The notes beneath the pieces were generated by a model. The model was not told the DNA's origin and made no database searches. It saw nothing but the letters and a program-made list of their open reading frames with translations. A DNA stretch of 64,000 nt, from contig NZ_VDDA01000008.1 in NCBI RefSeq assembly GCF_006151805.1, positions 62,001-126,000 of the forward strand, written 5' to 3'. The DNA is from Methylobacterium terricola. GTDB lineage: Bacteria > Pseudomonadota > Alphaproteobacteria > Rhizobiales > Beijerinckiaceae. Of this stretch, positions 50,997-59,886 are shown in pieces. The position numbers were made by a program, and so were the translations under genes. Position 1 is the stretch's first letter. Each line of letters opens with the position of its first letter.

Positions 50997-51765
50997 GCGG
51001 CACCCGCTTGCGGAGATCCTCGGCCCGGTCGCGGAACGCCTCGATCCGGTTCCGCAGGGCCTCGCGCCGGGGCTCGCGGTGGCCGGGCTCGAGATGGACG
51101 ACGATCGGCCGGTGGTCGGAGGCGCCCCGCGGCAGCACCGCCTGGCCGCGGCAGGTCAGCCCCCGCACCAGGCAGCGGTCGAGCCGCAGGGGCACGAGCT
51201 CGACCATGGCGTGGGTCGGGTGGCGCGGGCCGACGTCCTGGAAGCCGGGCAGCAGGGCCGGCCCGACGATGTTGTAGTCGCCGAGCACCGCGGCCCGTAC
51301 CGGCAGGTGCTGGGCGATGCGGCGCAGCTGGCGCCGGTTCAGCACCTGCCCGTGCGACAGGTGGACGTTGGCGACCCCGAAGGCGCCGAGATCGACGATC
51401 TGGCACACCCGGTCGATCAGGGCGCCGGAGGGCAGGGTGATGACCCGGGGCGGGGTCGCCCACGGGGTCGGGCTCCACATCGCCAGGCCGTGGATGCGCT
51501 TGGGCAGCGGCGCCCAGGCGTAGTGCCCCCCGGCGCGGGCCTGAAGCTCGGTGATGTCGACGGTCGCCTCCTGCATCAGCAGCAGGTCGGGCTTCTCCTG
51601 CGCGATCAGCGCCTCGAGGGCGTCGACGGTCGCGCCGGTCCGCCGCAGCAGGTTCCAGCTGATGATCTTGCGCGGGCCGGCGCGATGCGGGGCGGGCGCG
51701 GCGGCCGGGGCGTCGGCGGGCAGGAGGTGTTGGGGGGGCTGCATGGCACCGCTGGGGAAGCGCAT
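50929..51765 (-). CDS. Endonuclease/exonuclease/phosphatase (EEP) family protein
   Basis: 278 residues from ATG 51765, though starts at 51819 and 51744 are equally open and none has a good ribosome site. EEP motifs: KIISWNLLRRTGATVDALEA, LLLMQEATVDITELQ, GVANVHLSHGQVLNRRQLRR, AAVLGDYNIVG and RGASDHRPIVVHLEPGH. It probably hydrolyses a phosphodiester in lipid or nucleic acid. Its neighbour is a PLD enzyme, but the overlap is tail to tail, so no operon. The basic C-terminal tail lies in the overlap. Confidence 0.85.
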   Translation of the reverse strand: MRFPSGAMQPPQHLLPADAPAAAPAPHRAGPRKIISWNLLRRTGATVDALEALIAQEKPDLLLMQEATVDITELQARAGGHYAWAPLPKRIHGLAMWSPTPWATPPRVITLPSGALIDRVCQIVDLGAFGVANVHLSHGQVLNRRQLRRIAQHLPVRAAVLGDYNIVGPALLPGFQDVGPRHPTHAMVELVPLRLDRCLVRGLTCRGQAVLPRGASDHRPIVVHLEPGHREPRREALRNRIEAFRDRAEDLRKRVPLKDMAAAIARRRRAGARPSRES

Positions 51766-51849
51766 GATTGGGCCGGTACGATGGCGCGGGACGCCTCGGG
51801 CCGTTGCGGGACGCGGCATACGCCGATTTGCCCCATCGGCGATAGGGCG

Positions 51850-53253
51850 TCAGGCGCCGGGCGGCCGCAATCCGGGCAGTGCTTGGACCAATGTCCGGAA
51901 CTGGTCGCCGCGATCCTCGAAGCTGCGGAACTGGTCGTAAGACGCACAGGCCGGCGAGAGCAGCACCACCGGATCGGCCTTGGCATCCGTCGCCGCCGCC
52001 GCGGCGGCCTCCGCGACGGCGGCGGCCAGCGTTCCGCAGCGGCTGAACGGCACATGCCCGTCGAGGGCGGCGGCGAAGTCCTCGGTCGCGGCGCCGATCA
52101 GGTAGGCGTGGGCGACGCGGGGGAAGTACGGCGCGAGGCTCGCGATCCCGCCCTCCTTCGGCTTGCCGCCGAGGATCCAGTGCACGTGCTGGAAGGCCGA
52201 GAGCGCCTTCTCGGTCGAATCGGCGTTGGTGGCCTTCGAATCGTTGATGAACAGGACGGGGCCGCGGCGCCCGACCTCCTCCATCCGGTGCGGCAGGCCC
52301 GGGAAGCTCGCGAGGGCCGCCGCGAAGGCGTCGGGCGAGACGCCGAGTGCGCTCGCGACCGCGTAGGCGATGGCCGCGTTCTGCCAGTTATGGGCACCGC
52401 GCAGGGACCCGATGCCGAAGAGGTCCGCCACCGGCTCAGGCGGCGCGCGCCGCCCGTCGATCACGACGCCGTTGCGGGCGAGGATGCCCGGCCCCTCCCC
52501 CGCCTCGCCGCCATGACCTCGGGAGACGTGGACCCGGGTCAGCGGCCCCGCGCGGCGATCCGCGATCGCCCGGCAGAATTCGTCGTCCACGCCGACGATC
52601 GCGTGGGCGGCACCGGTCACCAGCCGCTCCTTGATGGCGGCGTAATGCGCCATGTCGCCGTGGCGGTCGAGGTGGTCGGGGGTGAGGTTGAGAAGCACGC
52701 CGAGGGTGGGGCTAAGCGACGGCGTCAGGTCGATCTGGAACGAGGACAGCTCGATCACGTGGACCCGGTCGGGCGAAGGCGGCGCCAGCGACAGGATCGC
52801 CGTGCCGATATTGCCGCCCATCTGCACGTCGCGGCCGGCGCTCGCCAGGACGTGGGCGATCAGCGCCGTGGTGGTCGACTTGCCGTTGGTGCCGGTGATG
52901 GCGACGAAGGGCGCATCGGGGCTGGTCGCGGCCCGTTCGCGGCAGAACAGCTCGATGTCGCCGATCACCGGCACGTCGGCGCCCCTCGCGAGGTCCACGG
53001 TCCAGTGCGGCGCCGGATGGGTGAGCGGCACGCCGGGGGCGAGGATCAGGGCGGCGAAGTCGTTCCACTCGGCTTGGCGCAGGTCGCCGGTCTCGATGCC
53101 CTGCTGGCGCGCCGCCTCCATCCGCGCCGGGTTGTCGTCGCAGGCGATCACCCGGGCGCCGCCGGCCTTGAGGCTGAGCGCGGTGGCGAGACCCGAGCCG
53201 CCGAGACCGAACAGGGCGACCGTCCGGTCGGCGAAGGTGGTGGAGGGTGTCAT
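51850..53253 (-). CDS. murD: UDP-N-acetylmuramoyl-L-alanine-D-glutamate ligase
   Basis: 467 residues. N-terminal UDP site VALFGLGGSGLATALSLKAG, P-loop VAITGTNGKSTTTALIAHVL, then NLTPDHLDRHGDMAHYAAIK, and LFINDSKATNADSTEKALSA and LSPACASYDQFRSFEDRGDQ near the end. It adds D-glutamate in peptidoglycan precursor synthesis. It is the last dcw gene here; ftsW and murG, which usually follow, are absent. A 252-bp repeat-bearing gap separates it from mraY. Confidence 0.97.
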   Translation of the reverse strand: MTPSTTFADRTVALFGLGGSGLATALSLKAGGARVIACDDNPARMEAARQQGIETGDLRQAEWNDFAALILAPGVPLTHPAPHWTVDLARGADVPVIGDIELFCRERAATSPDAPFVAITGTNGKSTTTALIAHVLASAGRDVQMGGNIGTAILSLAPPSPDRVHVIELSSFQIDLTPSLSPTLGVLLNLTPDHLDRHGDMAHYAAIKERLVTGAAHAIVGVDDEFCRAIADRRAGPLTRVHVSRGHGGEAGEGPGILARNGVVIDGRRAPPEPVADLFGIGSLRGAHNWQNAAIAYAVASALGVSPDAFAAALASFPGLPHRMEEVGRRGPVLFINDSKATNADSTEKALSAFQHVHWILGGKPKEGGIASLAPYFPRVAHAYLIGAATEDFAAALDGHVPFSRCGTLAAAVAEAAAAAATDAKADPVVLLSPACASYDQFRSFEDRGDQFRTLVQALPGLRPPGA

Positions 53254-53289
53254 GCGGTGTCCGCCGGGTCCATTGGAATGGCGCGGGAT

Positions 53290-53440
53290 CCCTTCTCCCG
53301 AGTGGGAGACGGGTAGGGGTGAGGGTGACACGCTTCAGTGTAAAGCTGTGCCCGTCGTGCTGGCAGCGTAACGCTCAGAGCTAGACTCAGAGCCGTAGCA
53401 CCCTCACCCCTGACCCCTCTCCCACACGGGCGAGGGGGAC
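53290..53440. repeat. Pair of inverted interspersed repeats between mraY and murD
   Basis: Left arm 53290-53328 (CCCTTCTCCCGAGTGGGAG ... GGGGTGAGGGTG) and right arm 53398-53440 (CACCCTCACCCCTGACCCC ... CGGGCGAGGGG) are reverse-complement relatives about 70 bases apart. Such CCCTCACCCCTGACCCCTCTCC elements recur in Methylobacterium and other GC-rich genomes. Confidence 0.7.
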
Positions 53441-53505
53441 GTGCCTTCCTTTCAAGCGTTGGCGGAGATTGCAATATCTGAACCGCGAATGAGGGCGTTG
53501 CTCCC

Positions 53506-54591
53506 CTACCGCAGCTTCAGCGTCGCCAGCCCGAGCAGCGCCAGCACCACCGCGATGATCCAGAACCGGATCACCACCTGCGGCTCCTTCCAGCCCTTCT
53601 GCTCGAAATGGTGGTGGATCGGCGCCATGCGGAAGACGCGCTTGCCGGTGAGCTTGAACGAGGCGACCTGGATGATGACCGACAGGATCTCCAGCACGAA
53701 CAGGCCGCCGACGATGCCGAGCACGATCTCGTGCTTGGTCGCCACCGCCACGGTGCCGAGCAGCCCGCCGAGCGCCAGGGAGCCGGTATCGCCCATGAAG
53801 ATCTGGGCCGGCGGCGCGTTGAACCACAGGAAGCCGAGGCCCGCCCCAATCAGGGCGCCGCAGACCACCGCCAGTTCGCCGGTGCCCGGGACGTAGTTCA
53901 CCTGCAGGTACGAGGCGTAGATCACGTTGCCGACGAGGTAGGCGATGATCCCGAAGGTCGCCGCCGCGATCATCACCGGCACGATGGCCAGCCCGTCGAG
54001 GCCGTCGGTGATGTTGACCGCGTTGCCCGCGCCGACGATCACGAAGCCCGCGAAGGCGACGTAGAACAGGCCGAGATTGATGATCGCGTCCTTGAAGACC
54101 GGGAAGGCGAGCCGGTAGGCGAGGCCCGGCGCGGAGTATTCCGCCACCGCGACGCAGGCCGCGATCGCGATCAGCGCTTCGAGACCGAGGCGGAACTTGC
54201 CCGAGAAGCCCTTGTGGCTCTGCTTCGTGACCTTCAGGTAATCGTCGTAGAAGCCGATCGCGCCGAAGCCCAGCGTCACCATCATGACGATCCAGACGTA
54301 GTGGTTGCGCGGGTTGGCCCAGAGGATCACCGCCACCATCACGCCGGCCAGGATCATCAGCCCGCCCATGGTCGGCGTGCCGCGCTTGGTCAGCAGGTGC
54401 GATTGCGGCCCGTCCTCGCGGATCGGCTGGCCCTTGCCCTGGCGCAGGCGCAGGAGCGAGATGATCCACGGCCCGAACCAGAACACGAAGAAGCCCGCCG
54501 TGAACAGCGCGCCTCCGGTCCGGAAGGTGATGTAGCGGAAGACGTTGAGCGGCGAGAACACGCCGCTCAGCTCGGAGAGGAGGTAGAGCAT
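53506..54591 (-). CDS. mraY: Phospho-N-acetylmuramoyl-pentapeptide-transferase
   Basis: 361 residues, ten membrane helices. Conserved cytoplasmic loops: SHLLTKRGTPTMGGLMILAG, FYDDYLKVTKQSHKGFSGKF, GAGNAVNITDGLDGLAIVPV, IFMGDTGSLALGGLLG and APIHHHFEQKGWKEPQVVIR. It makes lipid I from UDP-MurNAc-pentapeptide. It lies 81 bases downstream of murF in the leftward dcw operon. Confidence 0.98.
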   Translation of the reverse strand: MLYLLSELSGVFSPLNVFRYITFRTGGALFTAGFFVFWFGPWIISLLRLRQGKGQPIREDGPQSHLLTKRGTPTMGGLMILAGVMVAVILWANPRNHYVWIVMMVTLGFGAIGFYDDYLKVTKQSHKGFSGKFRLGLEALIAIAACVAVAEYSAPGLAYRLAFPVFKDAIINLGLFYVAFAGFVIVGAGNAVNITDGLDGLAIVPVMIAAATFGIIAYLVGNVIYASYLQVNYVPGTGELAVVCGALIGAGLGFLWFNAPPAQIFMGDTGSLALGGLLGTVAVATKHEIVLGIVGGLFVLEILSVIIQVASFKLTGKRVFRMAPIHHHFEQKGWKEPQVVIRFWIIAVVLALLGLATLKLR

Positions 54592-54672
54592 CCCGGGGGC
54601 ATCCGATCGTGGGCGAGCGGCGGCGCCGGGCTCACACCCGCGCCAGCGCGTCAGAAGTCCTTCGAAGGTGGC

Positions 54673-56133
54673 TCAGCCGGAGCGGCCGACGGCGAGATCC
54701 TGCTCCGCGCCGACCCCGTAGCGGGCTTTGAGCGCCTCGACAATCCGGCCCATGCGGGTGCTGTTCGAGCCCTTGACCATCACGGCGTCGCCGGGGCGCA
54801 GGGCCTCGATCACCGGATCGACCAGCTCGGCGGAGCTTTGCCGGGCGCCGGCGCGGCGGGAGGCGGGCAGCGCCTCGAACAGTTCCTGCATCAGGGGGCC
54901 GGCGGTGAAGACGAGGTCGATCCCGTGCTCCTCGACGGCCTCGGCCAGCCCGCGGTGCAGGGCGGGCGCGTCGGCGCCGAGCTCCATCATGTCGCCGAGA
55001 ACGGCGATGCGCCGACCGGCGGTCTCGACGCCGGCCAGCGTGCTGAGCGCCGCCCGCACCGAGGCCGGGTTGGCGTTGTAGCTCTCGTCGACGAGGAGCG
55101 CTTCGCCGCCCGCGACCGGGAGGACGTGGCGGGCGCCGCGGCCGGCCGGCGGGCGCAGCTGCGCCAGCGACAGGGCGGCGAGCGCGAGGTCGGCGCCGAG
55201 CGCCTGCACGGCGGCGATGACGGCGAGCGAATTCAGCGCCGTGTGCCGGCCCGGCGTGCCGAGCTGGTAGGTGACGGGCAGACCCATCGCCCGCACGTCG
55301 ACGATCGACAGGTCCGGGCGCATCACGATGCGCTCGGCCCGCACGTCGGCCTCGCGGTGCTCGCCGAAGCTCACCACCCGGCCGGCGTTGGAGGCGAGGG
55401 CGTGGGCCTTCAGCCGCTCGAAATTCGGGTTGTCGCGGTTGATGATCGCGACGCCGCCGGGCTCCAGGCCGCAGAAGATCTCGCCCTTGGCGTCGGCGAT
55501 GCCCGACAGCGAGCGGAAATGCTCGATATGGACCGGCTCGACCGTGGTGACGATCGCGATCTCGGGCCGCACCAGGCGGGTCAGGGGGGCGATCTCGCCG
55601 GCATGGTTCATGCCGACCTCGAACACCCCGAACGCGCTCGACGCCGGCATCCGGCCGAGCGTCAGGGGCACGCCCCAGTGGTTGTTGTAGGAGGCGACCG
55701 AGGCGTGGGTGGTGCCTTGCGCGGCGAGCACGTGGCGCAGGGCCTCCTTGGTACCGGTCTTGCCGACCGAGCCGGTGACGGCGAGCACCCGCGCAGCCGT
55801 TCGCGCCCGGGCCGCGACCGCGAGGCCGCGCATCGCCGCCAGGACCCCGTCATCGTCACGGGAGGGAACTGCGATCAGCGGTCCGGCCTCGCCGAGGTCG
55901 GCGGCGCGCTCCTCGGCCACCACCGCGGCGCCGGCGCCGCGGGCGAGCGCGTCGCGCACGAAGTCGTGGCCGTCGCGGGCCTCGCCCTTGATGGCGAAGA
56001 ACAGGTCCCCGACCTTCAGGGTGCGGGTATCGATCGAGAGGCCGGACAGGGCCTGGGGAGCGGACGCATCCGCGGCGGCGCGGCCGCCCATGGCGGCGGC
56101 GGCGGCGTCCAGGGTCCAGAGGGGCTCGGTCAT
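54673..56133 (-). CDS. murF: UDP-N-acetylmuramoyl-tripeptide-D-alanyl-D-alanine ligase
   Basis: 486 residues. N-terminal LSGLSIDTRTLKVGDLFFAI, P-loop VLAVTGSVGKTGTKEALRHV, HASVASYNNHWGVPLTLGRM, GMNHAGEIAPLTRLVRPEIA and VDESYNANPASVRAALSTLA. It adds D-Ala-D-Ala. Its ATG overlaps the murE stop (ATGA at 56130-56133), so the two are translationally coupled. Confidence 0.97.
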   Translation of the reverse strand: MTEPLWTLDAAAAAMGGRAAADASAPQALSGLSIDTRTLKVGDLFFAIKGEARDGHDFVRDALARGAGAAVVAEERAADLGEAGPLIAVPSRDDDGVLAAMRGLAVAARARTAARVLAVTGSVGKTGTKEALRHVLAAQGTTHASVASYNNHWGVPLTLGRMPASSAFGVFEVGMNHAGEIAPLTRLVRPEIAIVTTVEPVHIEHFRSLSGIADAKGEIFCGLEPGGVAIINRDNPNFERLKAHALASNAGRVVSFGEHREADVRAERIVMRPDLSIVDVRAMGLPVTYQLGTPGRHTALNSLAVIAAVQALGADLALAALSLAQLRPPAGRGARHVLPVAGGEALLVDESYNANPASVRAALSTLAGVETAGRRIAVLGDMMELGADAPALHRGLAEAVEEHGIDLVFTAGPLMQELFEALPASRRAGARQSSAELVDPVIEALRPGDAVMVKGSNSTRMGRIVEALKARYGVGAEQDLAVGRSG

Positions 56134-57587
56134 GCGCGGGTCTCCTCGATCGCGCTCAGGACCGCGTCGCGGTCGGAAAAGGGCAGCGTCCGGTCGCCGA
56201 TGATCTGGCCCGTTTCATGACCTTTGCCAGCGACCAGCAGCACGTCGCCGGCGCGCAGGTCTCGCACCGCGGCCCAGATCGCCTCCGCGCGGTCGCCGAT
56301 CTCCTCGGCGCCCGGTGCCGCCGCCAGGATCGCCGCGCGGATCGTCGCGGGGTCCTCGCTGCGGGGATTGTCGTCGGTGACGATGACCCGGTCGGCCTTG
56401 TCGGTGGCGATGCGGCCCATCAGCGGGCGCTTAGCCCTGTCGCGGTCGCCGCCGCAGCCGACGACGCAGACGAGCCGCCCGGTGGTGAAGGCACGCAGCG
56501 CGTCGAGGACATTGGCGAGCGCGTCGGGCTTGTGGGCATAGTCGACGATGCAGAGCGCGTCGCGCACGGTGCCGACCCGCTCCAGCCGACCCGGCACCCC
56601 GGCGAGATGCGAAAGCGCCGCGATCACCTCCGCCTCGCGCACGGCCCCGGCCGGGGTCGCGAGCACCAACCCGGCGGCGACGAGGGCGTTCTCGACCTGG
56701 AACGCCCCGACGAGGGGGAGATCGACGGTGTGGGTCACCCCCGCGACCGCGATCGCGAGGCGCTGGGCGAAGCCCTCGGTGCGGGCGGAGACGAGGCGGA
56801 TCCCCTCCCCGGCCCGGCCGGTGGTGACGAGCCGCAGGCCGCGTTCCCGCACGGCCGCGATCACCGCCCCGCTCCGCGGACCGTCGGCATTGACGACCGC
56901 GGTGCCGTCCGCCCGCAGCAGGGTCGTGAACAGCCGGAGCTTGGCCTGGAGATAGGCTTCCGGCGTGAGGTGGTAGTCGAGGTGGTCGTGGCCGAGATTG
57001 GTGAAGCCGGCGGCCGTCAGGCGGACCCCATCGAGGCGGCTCTGCTCGATCCCGTGCGAGGAGGCTTCCATCGCGAGTTCGGTGACGCCGTCGGCGCTCA
57101 GCCGGTCGAGGGTCCGGTGCAGGGTGATCGGGTCGGGGGTGGTGAGCGAGCCGTAGGCGGCGCCGGACGTGGTGATCACCCCGAGCGTCCCGAGGCTCGC
57201 CGCCTCCCGGCCGAGGCGGCCGAAGATCTGGCGCACGAAATCGGCGACCGAGCTCTTGCCGCTGGTGCCGGTGACCGCGACGACGGTCTCGGGCTGGCGC
57301 GGATGCAGCCGGGCCGAGGCCGAGGCCAGAGCCGCGCGGGCATCGGGCACGGAGAGGTAGGCGACGCCCTCCGGCAGATCGGCCGGGCGCTCGCCCTGCG
57401 CCACCATCGCGACAGCGCCGGCCGCTGCCGCCTTGGCGGCGAAGAGCCGGCCGTCGGCCGCCGTGCCGGGCACCGCCAGGAACACGAAGCCGGGCGCGAC
57501 CTTGCGGCTGTCGGCGGTGAGGCCGGTGACGGAAAGACCGGCCGCTTGGCCGGCCTCCGGGAACAGATCGCCGAGGGTGAGGCTCAT
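56130..57587 (-). CDS. murE: UDP-N-acetylmuramoyl-L-alanyl-D-glutamate-2,6-diaminopimelate ligase
   Basis: 485 residues. ADSRKVAPGFVFLAVPGTAA, P-loop VVAVTGTSGKSSVADFVRQI, TTPDPITLHRTLDRL, MEASSHGIEQSRLDGVRLTA and FTNLGHDHLDYH. The DNPR motif (VIVTDDNPRSEDPATIRAAI) marks specificity for meso-diaminopimelate, as expected in a Gram-negative. It overlaps both ftsI and murF by four bases. Confidence 0.97.
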   Translation of the reverse strand: MSLTLGDLFPEAGQAAGLSVTGLTADSRKVAPGFVFLAVPGTAADGRLFAAKAAAAGAVAMVAQGERPADLPEGVAYLSVPDARAALASASARLHPRQPETVVAVTGTSGKSSVADFVRQIFGRLGREAASLGTLGVITTSGAAYGSLTTPDPITLHRTLDRLSADGVTELAMEASSHGIEQSRLDGVRLTAAGFTNLGHDHLDYHLTPEAYLQAKLRLFTTLLRADGTAVVNADGPRSGAVIAAVRERGLRLVTTGRAGEGIRLVSARTEGFAQRLAIAVAGVTHTVDLPLVGAFQVENALVAAGLVLATPAGAVREAEVIAALSHLAGVPGRLERVGTVRDALCIVDYAHKPDALANVLDALRAFTTGRLVCVVGCGGDRDRAKRPLMGRIATDKADRVIVTDDNPRSEDPATIRAAILAAAPGAEEIGDRAEAIWAAVRDLRAGDVLLVAGKGHETGQIIGDRTLPFSDRDAVLSAIEETRA

Positions 57588-59431
57588 CGTCCGTCCAGCT
57601 GGTTCACGTGATAGGCGCCGAGCTTGACCATCAGCGGGAACGGCTTCGCCGGCGGCTCGAATTGCGGCGGCAGGCCGAGGATCGGGGCGACCCGGGCGAT
57701 CACCCGGCCGGTGACGACGCCCGAGTTCCAGGCCGCCGTCGCATAGGTGCCGGATTCCGCCGCCACCGCCTGCGGTTCGTCCATGATGGTGACGAACAGA
57801 TACTTGGGCTTGTCCATCGGCGCGGCGGCCATGAAGGTCGTGAACAGCCGGTTCTTGACGTAGCGGCCGCGGATCACCTTCTCGGCGGTGCCGGTCTTGC
57901 CGCCGACGTAGTAGTACGGAATCGCCGCCTTCTTGGCCGATCCCTCGGTGGCGTTGAGGCGCATGATGAAGCGCATCGCCTCGCTGGTCTGGGGCGAGAG
58001 CACCTGCGTCGCCTTCTCGCGCGCCTCGGCCTCGCTGCGCTTGAGGAAGGTCGGCGTCATCAGGAAGCCGCCATTGGCGATCGCCGCCACCGCCGCCGAG
58101 GCCTGGAGCGGCGCCACCGCGAGGCCGTGGCCGAACGCGATGGTGATGGTGTTGATCTCGGTCCAGCGCGGCGGGATGATCGGTTCGGCGCTCTCCGGCA
58201 ATTCGGTGCGCAGGCGGTCGAGCAGGCCCATCTTCTTCAGGAAGGCCTTGTGGCCGGGCACGCCGATGCCGAGCGCCATCTTGGCTGAGCCGATGTTGGA
58301 GGAGTGGGTGAACACCTCCGGCATCGTGATGACCCGGTTGGTGCCGTGATACTCGTGGATCTTCTGCCGGCCCCAATGCAGCACGCCGCCGCGGGTGTCG
58401 AAGGTCGAGTTGACGGTGAACTTGCCGGAATCGAGCGCCATGGCGAGGGTCATCGCCTTGAAGGTCGAGCCCATCTCGTAGACGCCGACATTCATCCGGT
58501 TGATCCGGTCGGGGTCCAGCGCGTCCTTCGGCTCGTTCGGGTCGAAATCCGGCAGGGAGGCGAGCGCGATCACCTCGCCGGTGGTCACGTCGAGGATCAG
58601 GCCGGCCGCCGCCTTGGCGCGGTAATGCTCCATGCCCCAGGCCAGCTCGTCGCGCACCGCGTGCTGGGCGCGCAGGTCGATCGATAGCTGGACCGGCGCC
58701 ATGTCGGCCGACTTCTCGACGAAGCCGAGGCTGGTGAGGTCGCGCAGGCCCTGGCGGTCGATGTACTTCTCGATGCCGGCGATGCCGACATTGTCGAGGT
58801 TGGTCACGCCGAGGATGTGGGCGGCCGCCGTGCCGTTCGGATAGACCCGCTTGTGGTCGGGCAGGAAGCCGACGCCCGGGATGCCGAGGCGGTGCACCTC
58901 GACCTGCTGGCGCGGGGTGATCTCGCGCTTGACCCAGACGAAGCCCTTCTTCGACGACAGCTTCTCGCGCAGGTCGCGGGCGTTGATCTCCGGCAGGACG
59001 GCGGTGAGCAGCTCGACCGCCTCGTCCTTGTCGTAGATGTTCTTCGGCTCGGCGAAGACCGAGACCGTGCGGATGTCGGTCGCCAGGATCTCGCCGTTGC
59101 GGTCGATGATGTCGGGCCGCACCTGGGTCGTGCCGCCGGCCTCGGCCCGGCGCGCCGAGGCGGTGACCGGGTCGTCGGGGAACAGCGCGAAGCTGACGAG
59201 GCGGCCCATCAGGGTCAGGAACACCGCGCCGAAGACGAGGCTGACGAGCCCGACGCGGGCGGCGCTGCGCTCGACCGAGAGGCGGAACATCGCCGTGACG
59301 CCGCTGCGCAGCATCGCCGCGATGTCGCGCCGCGGCTGGGCCGGGGCGGTCTCCTGGCCATCCCCGCTGGCCCCGGCGCCGGGCTGGGTCGGCGGGGCGT
59401 CGTGATCCTGGAAGTCCTGGTCCTGGCTCAC
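57584..59431 (-). CDS. ftsI: Peptidoglycan D,D-transpeptidase FtsI (PBP3)
   Basis: 615 residues from GTG 59431, preceded by AAGAGGTAGG. A cytoplasmic N-terminus (about 60 residues, acidic/Pro-rich) leads to one membrane helix (GLVSLVFGAVFLTLMGRLVS), the pedestal domain (RPDIIDRNGEILATDIRTVS), then the transpeptidase domain. Active-site motifs: SxxK in EMGSTFKAMTLAM, SSN in FTHSSNIGSAKMALG, and KTGT in VGGKTGTAEKVIRGRYV. It cross-links septal peptidoglycan with FtsW at division. It begins six bases after the FtsL gene. Confidence 0.95.
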   Translation of the reverse strand: MSQDQDFQDHDAPPTQPGAGASGDGQETAPAQPRRDIAAMLRSGVTAMFRLSVERSAARVGLVSLVFGAVFLTLMGRLVSFALFPDDPVTASARRAEAGGTTQVRPDIIDRNGEILATDIRTVSVFAEPKNIYDKDEAVELLTAVLPEINARDLREKLSSKKGFVWVKREITPRQQVEVHRLGIPGVGFLPDHKRVYPNGTAAAHILGVTNLDNVGIAGIEKYIDRQGLRDLTSLGFVEKSADMAPVQLSIDLRAQHAVRDELAWGMEHYRAKAAAGLILDVTTGEVIALASLPDFDPNEPKDALDPDRINRMNVGVYEMGSTFKAMTLAMALDSGKFTVNSTFDTRGGVLHWGRQKIHEYHGTNRVITMPEVFTHSSNIGSAKMALGIGVPGHKAFLKKMGLLDRLRTELPESAEPIIPPRWTEINTITIAFGHGLAVAPLQASAAVAAIANGGFLMTPTFLKRSEAEAREKATQVLSPQTSEAMRFIMRLNATEGSAKKAAIPYYYVGGKTGTAEKVIRGRYVKNRLFTTFMAAAPMDKPKYLFVTIMDEPQAVAAESGTYATAAWNSGVVTGRVIARVAPILGLPPQFEPPAKPFPLMVKLGAYHVNQLDGR

Positions 59432-59436
59432 GGCGC

Positions 59437-59886
59437 CTACCTCTTGGCGGTCGGGGTGCGGGTGGAGGTGGAGCCGGTGGTGCGGGGCTCCTCGGATCGG
59501 CCGGTGGTCGCGGCCGCGGTCGTGGCGGCCGGGCGCTGCTCCTTGGCCGGGGTCGCGGTGGCGCCGAGGCCGAGCGCCTCGAGCTTGCGGGCGATCTCGT
59601 CGCCGCGGTCGGCCTTGGCCGGCAGGTCGGCCAGCCGTCCGAGATGGCTCGTGCCGATCGGCTCGAGCGTGAGGTACTTGTCGACCGCGCCCTGGAGCCG
59701 GTCGGGTCGGGTCAGCAGCTGCCACTCCGCGCGCAGCACCGCGATCGCGTCGCGCTCCTTGCGCAGGCGGGTCTTCAGCTTGGCGACCTGCTCGGCCTGG
59801 TAGAGCGTGTCGTACTTGATCGAGTAGGCGTAGATGGCCGAGGCGATCAGCCCGGCGATCGCCGCGAGGTGCAGGAGGCGGATCAC
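59437..59886 (-). CDS. ftsL: Cell division protein FtsL-like
   Basis: 149 residues from GTG 59886, which overlaps the rsmH stop as GTGA. A short N-terminus and one membrane helix (LLHLAAIAGLIASAIYAYSI) are followed by a periplasmic coiled coil (YQAEQVAKLKTRLRKERDAI) and LTRPDRLQGAVDKYL, the usual FtsL shape. The Ala/Thr-rich tail after about 110 is longer than in most FtsL. Position between rsmH and ftsI is the strongest argument for the name. Confidence 0.85.
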   Translation of the reverse strand: MIRLLHLAAIAGLIASAIYAYSIKYDTLYQAEQVAKLKTRLRKERDAIAVLRAEWQLLTRPDRLQGAVDKYLTLEPIGTSHLGRLADLPAKADRGDEIARKLEALGLGATATPAKEQRPAATTAAATTGRSEEPRTTGSTSTRTPTAKR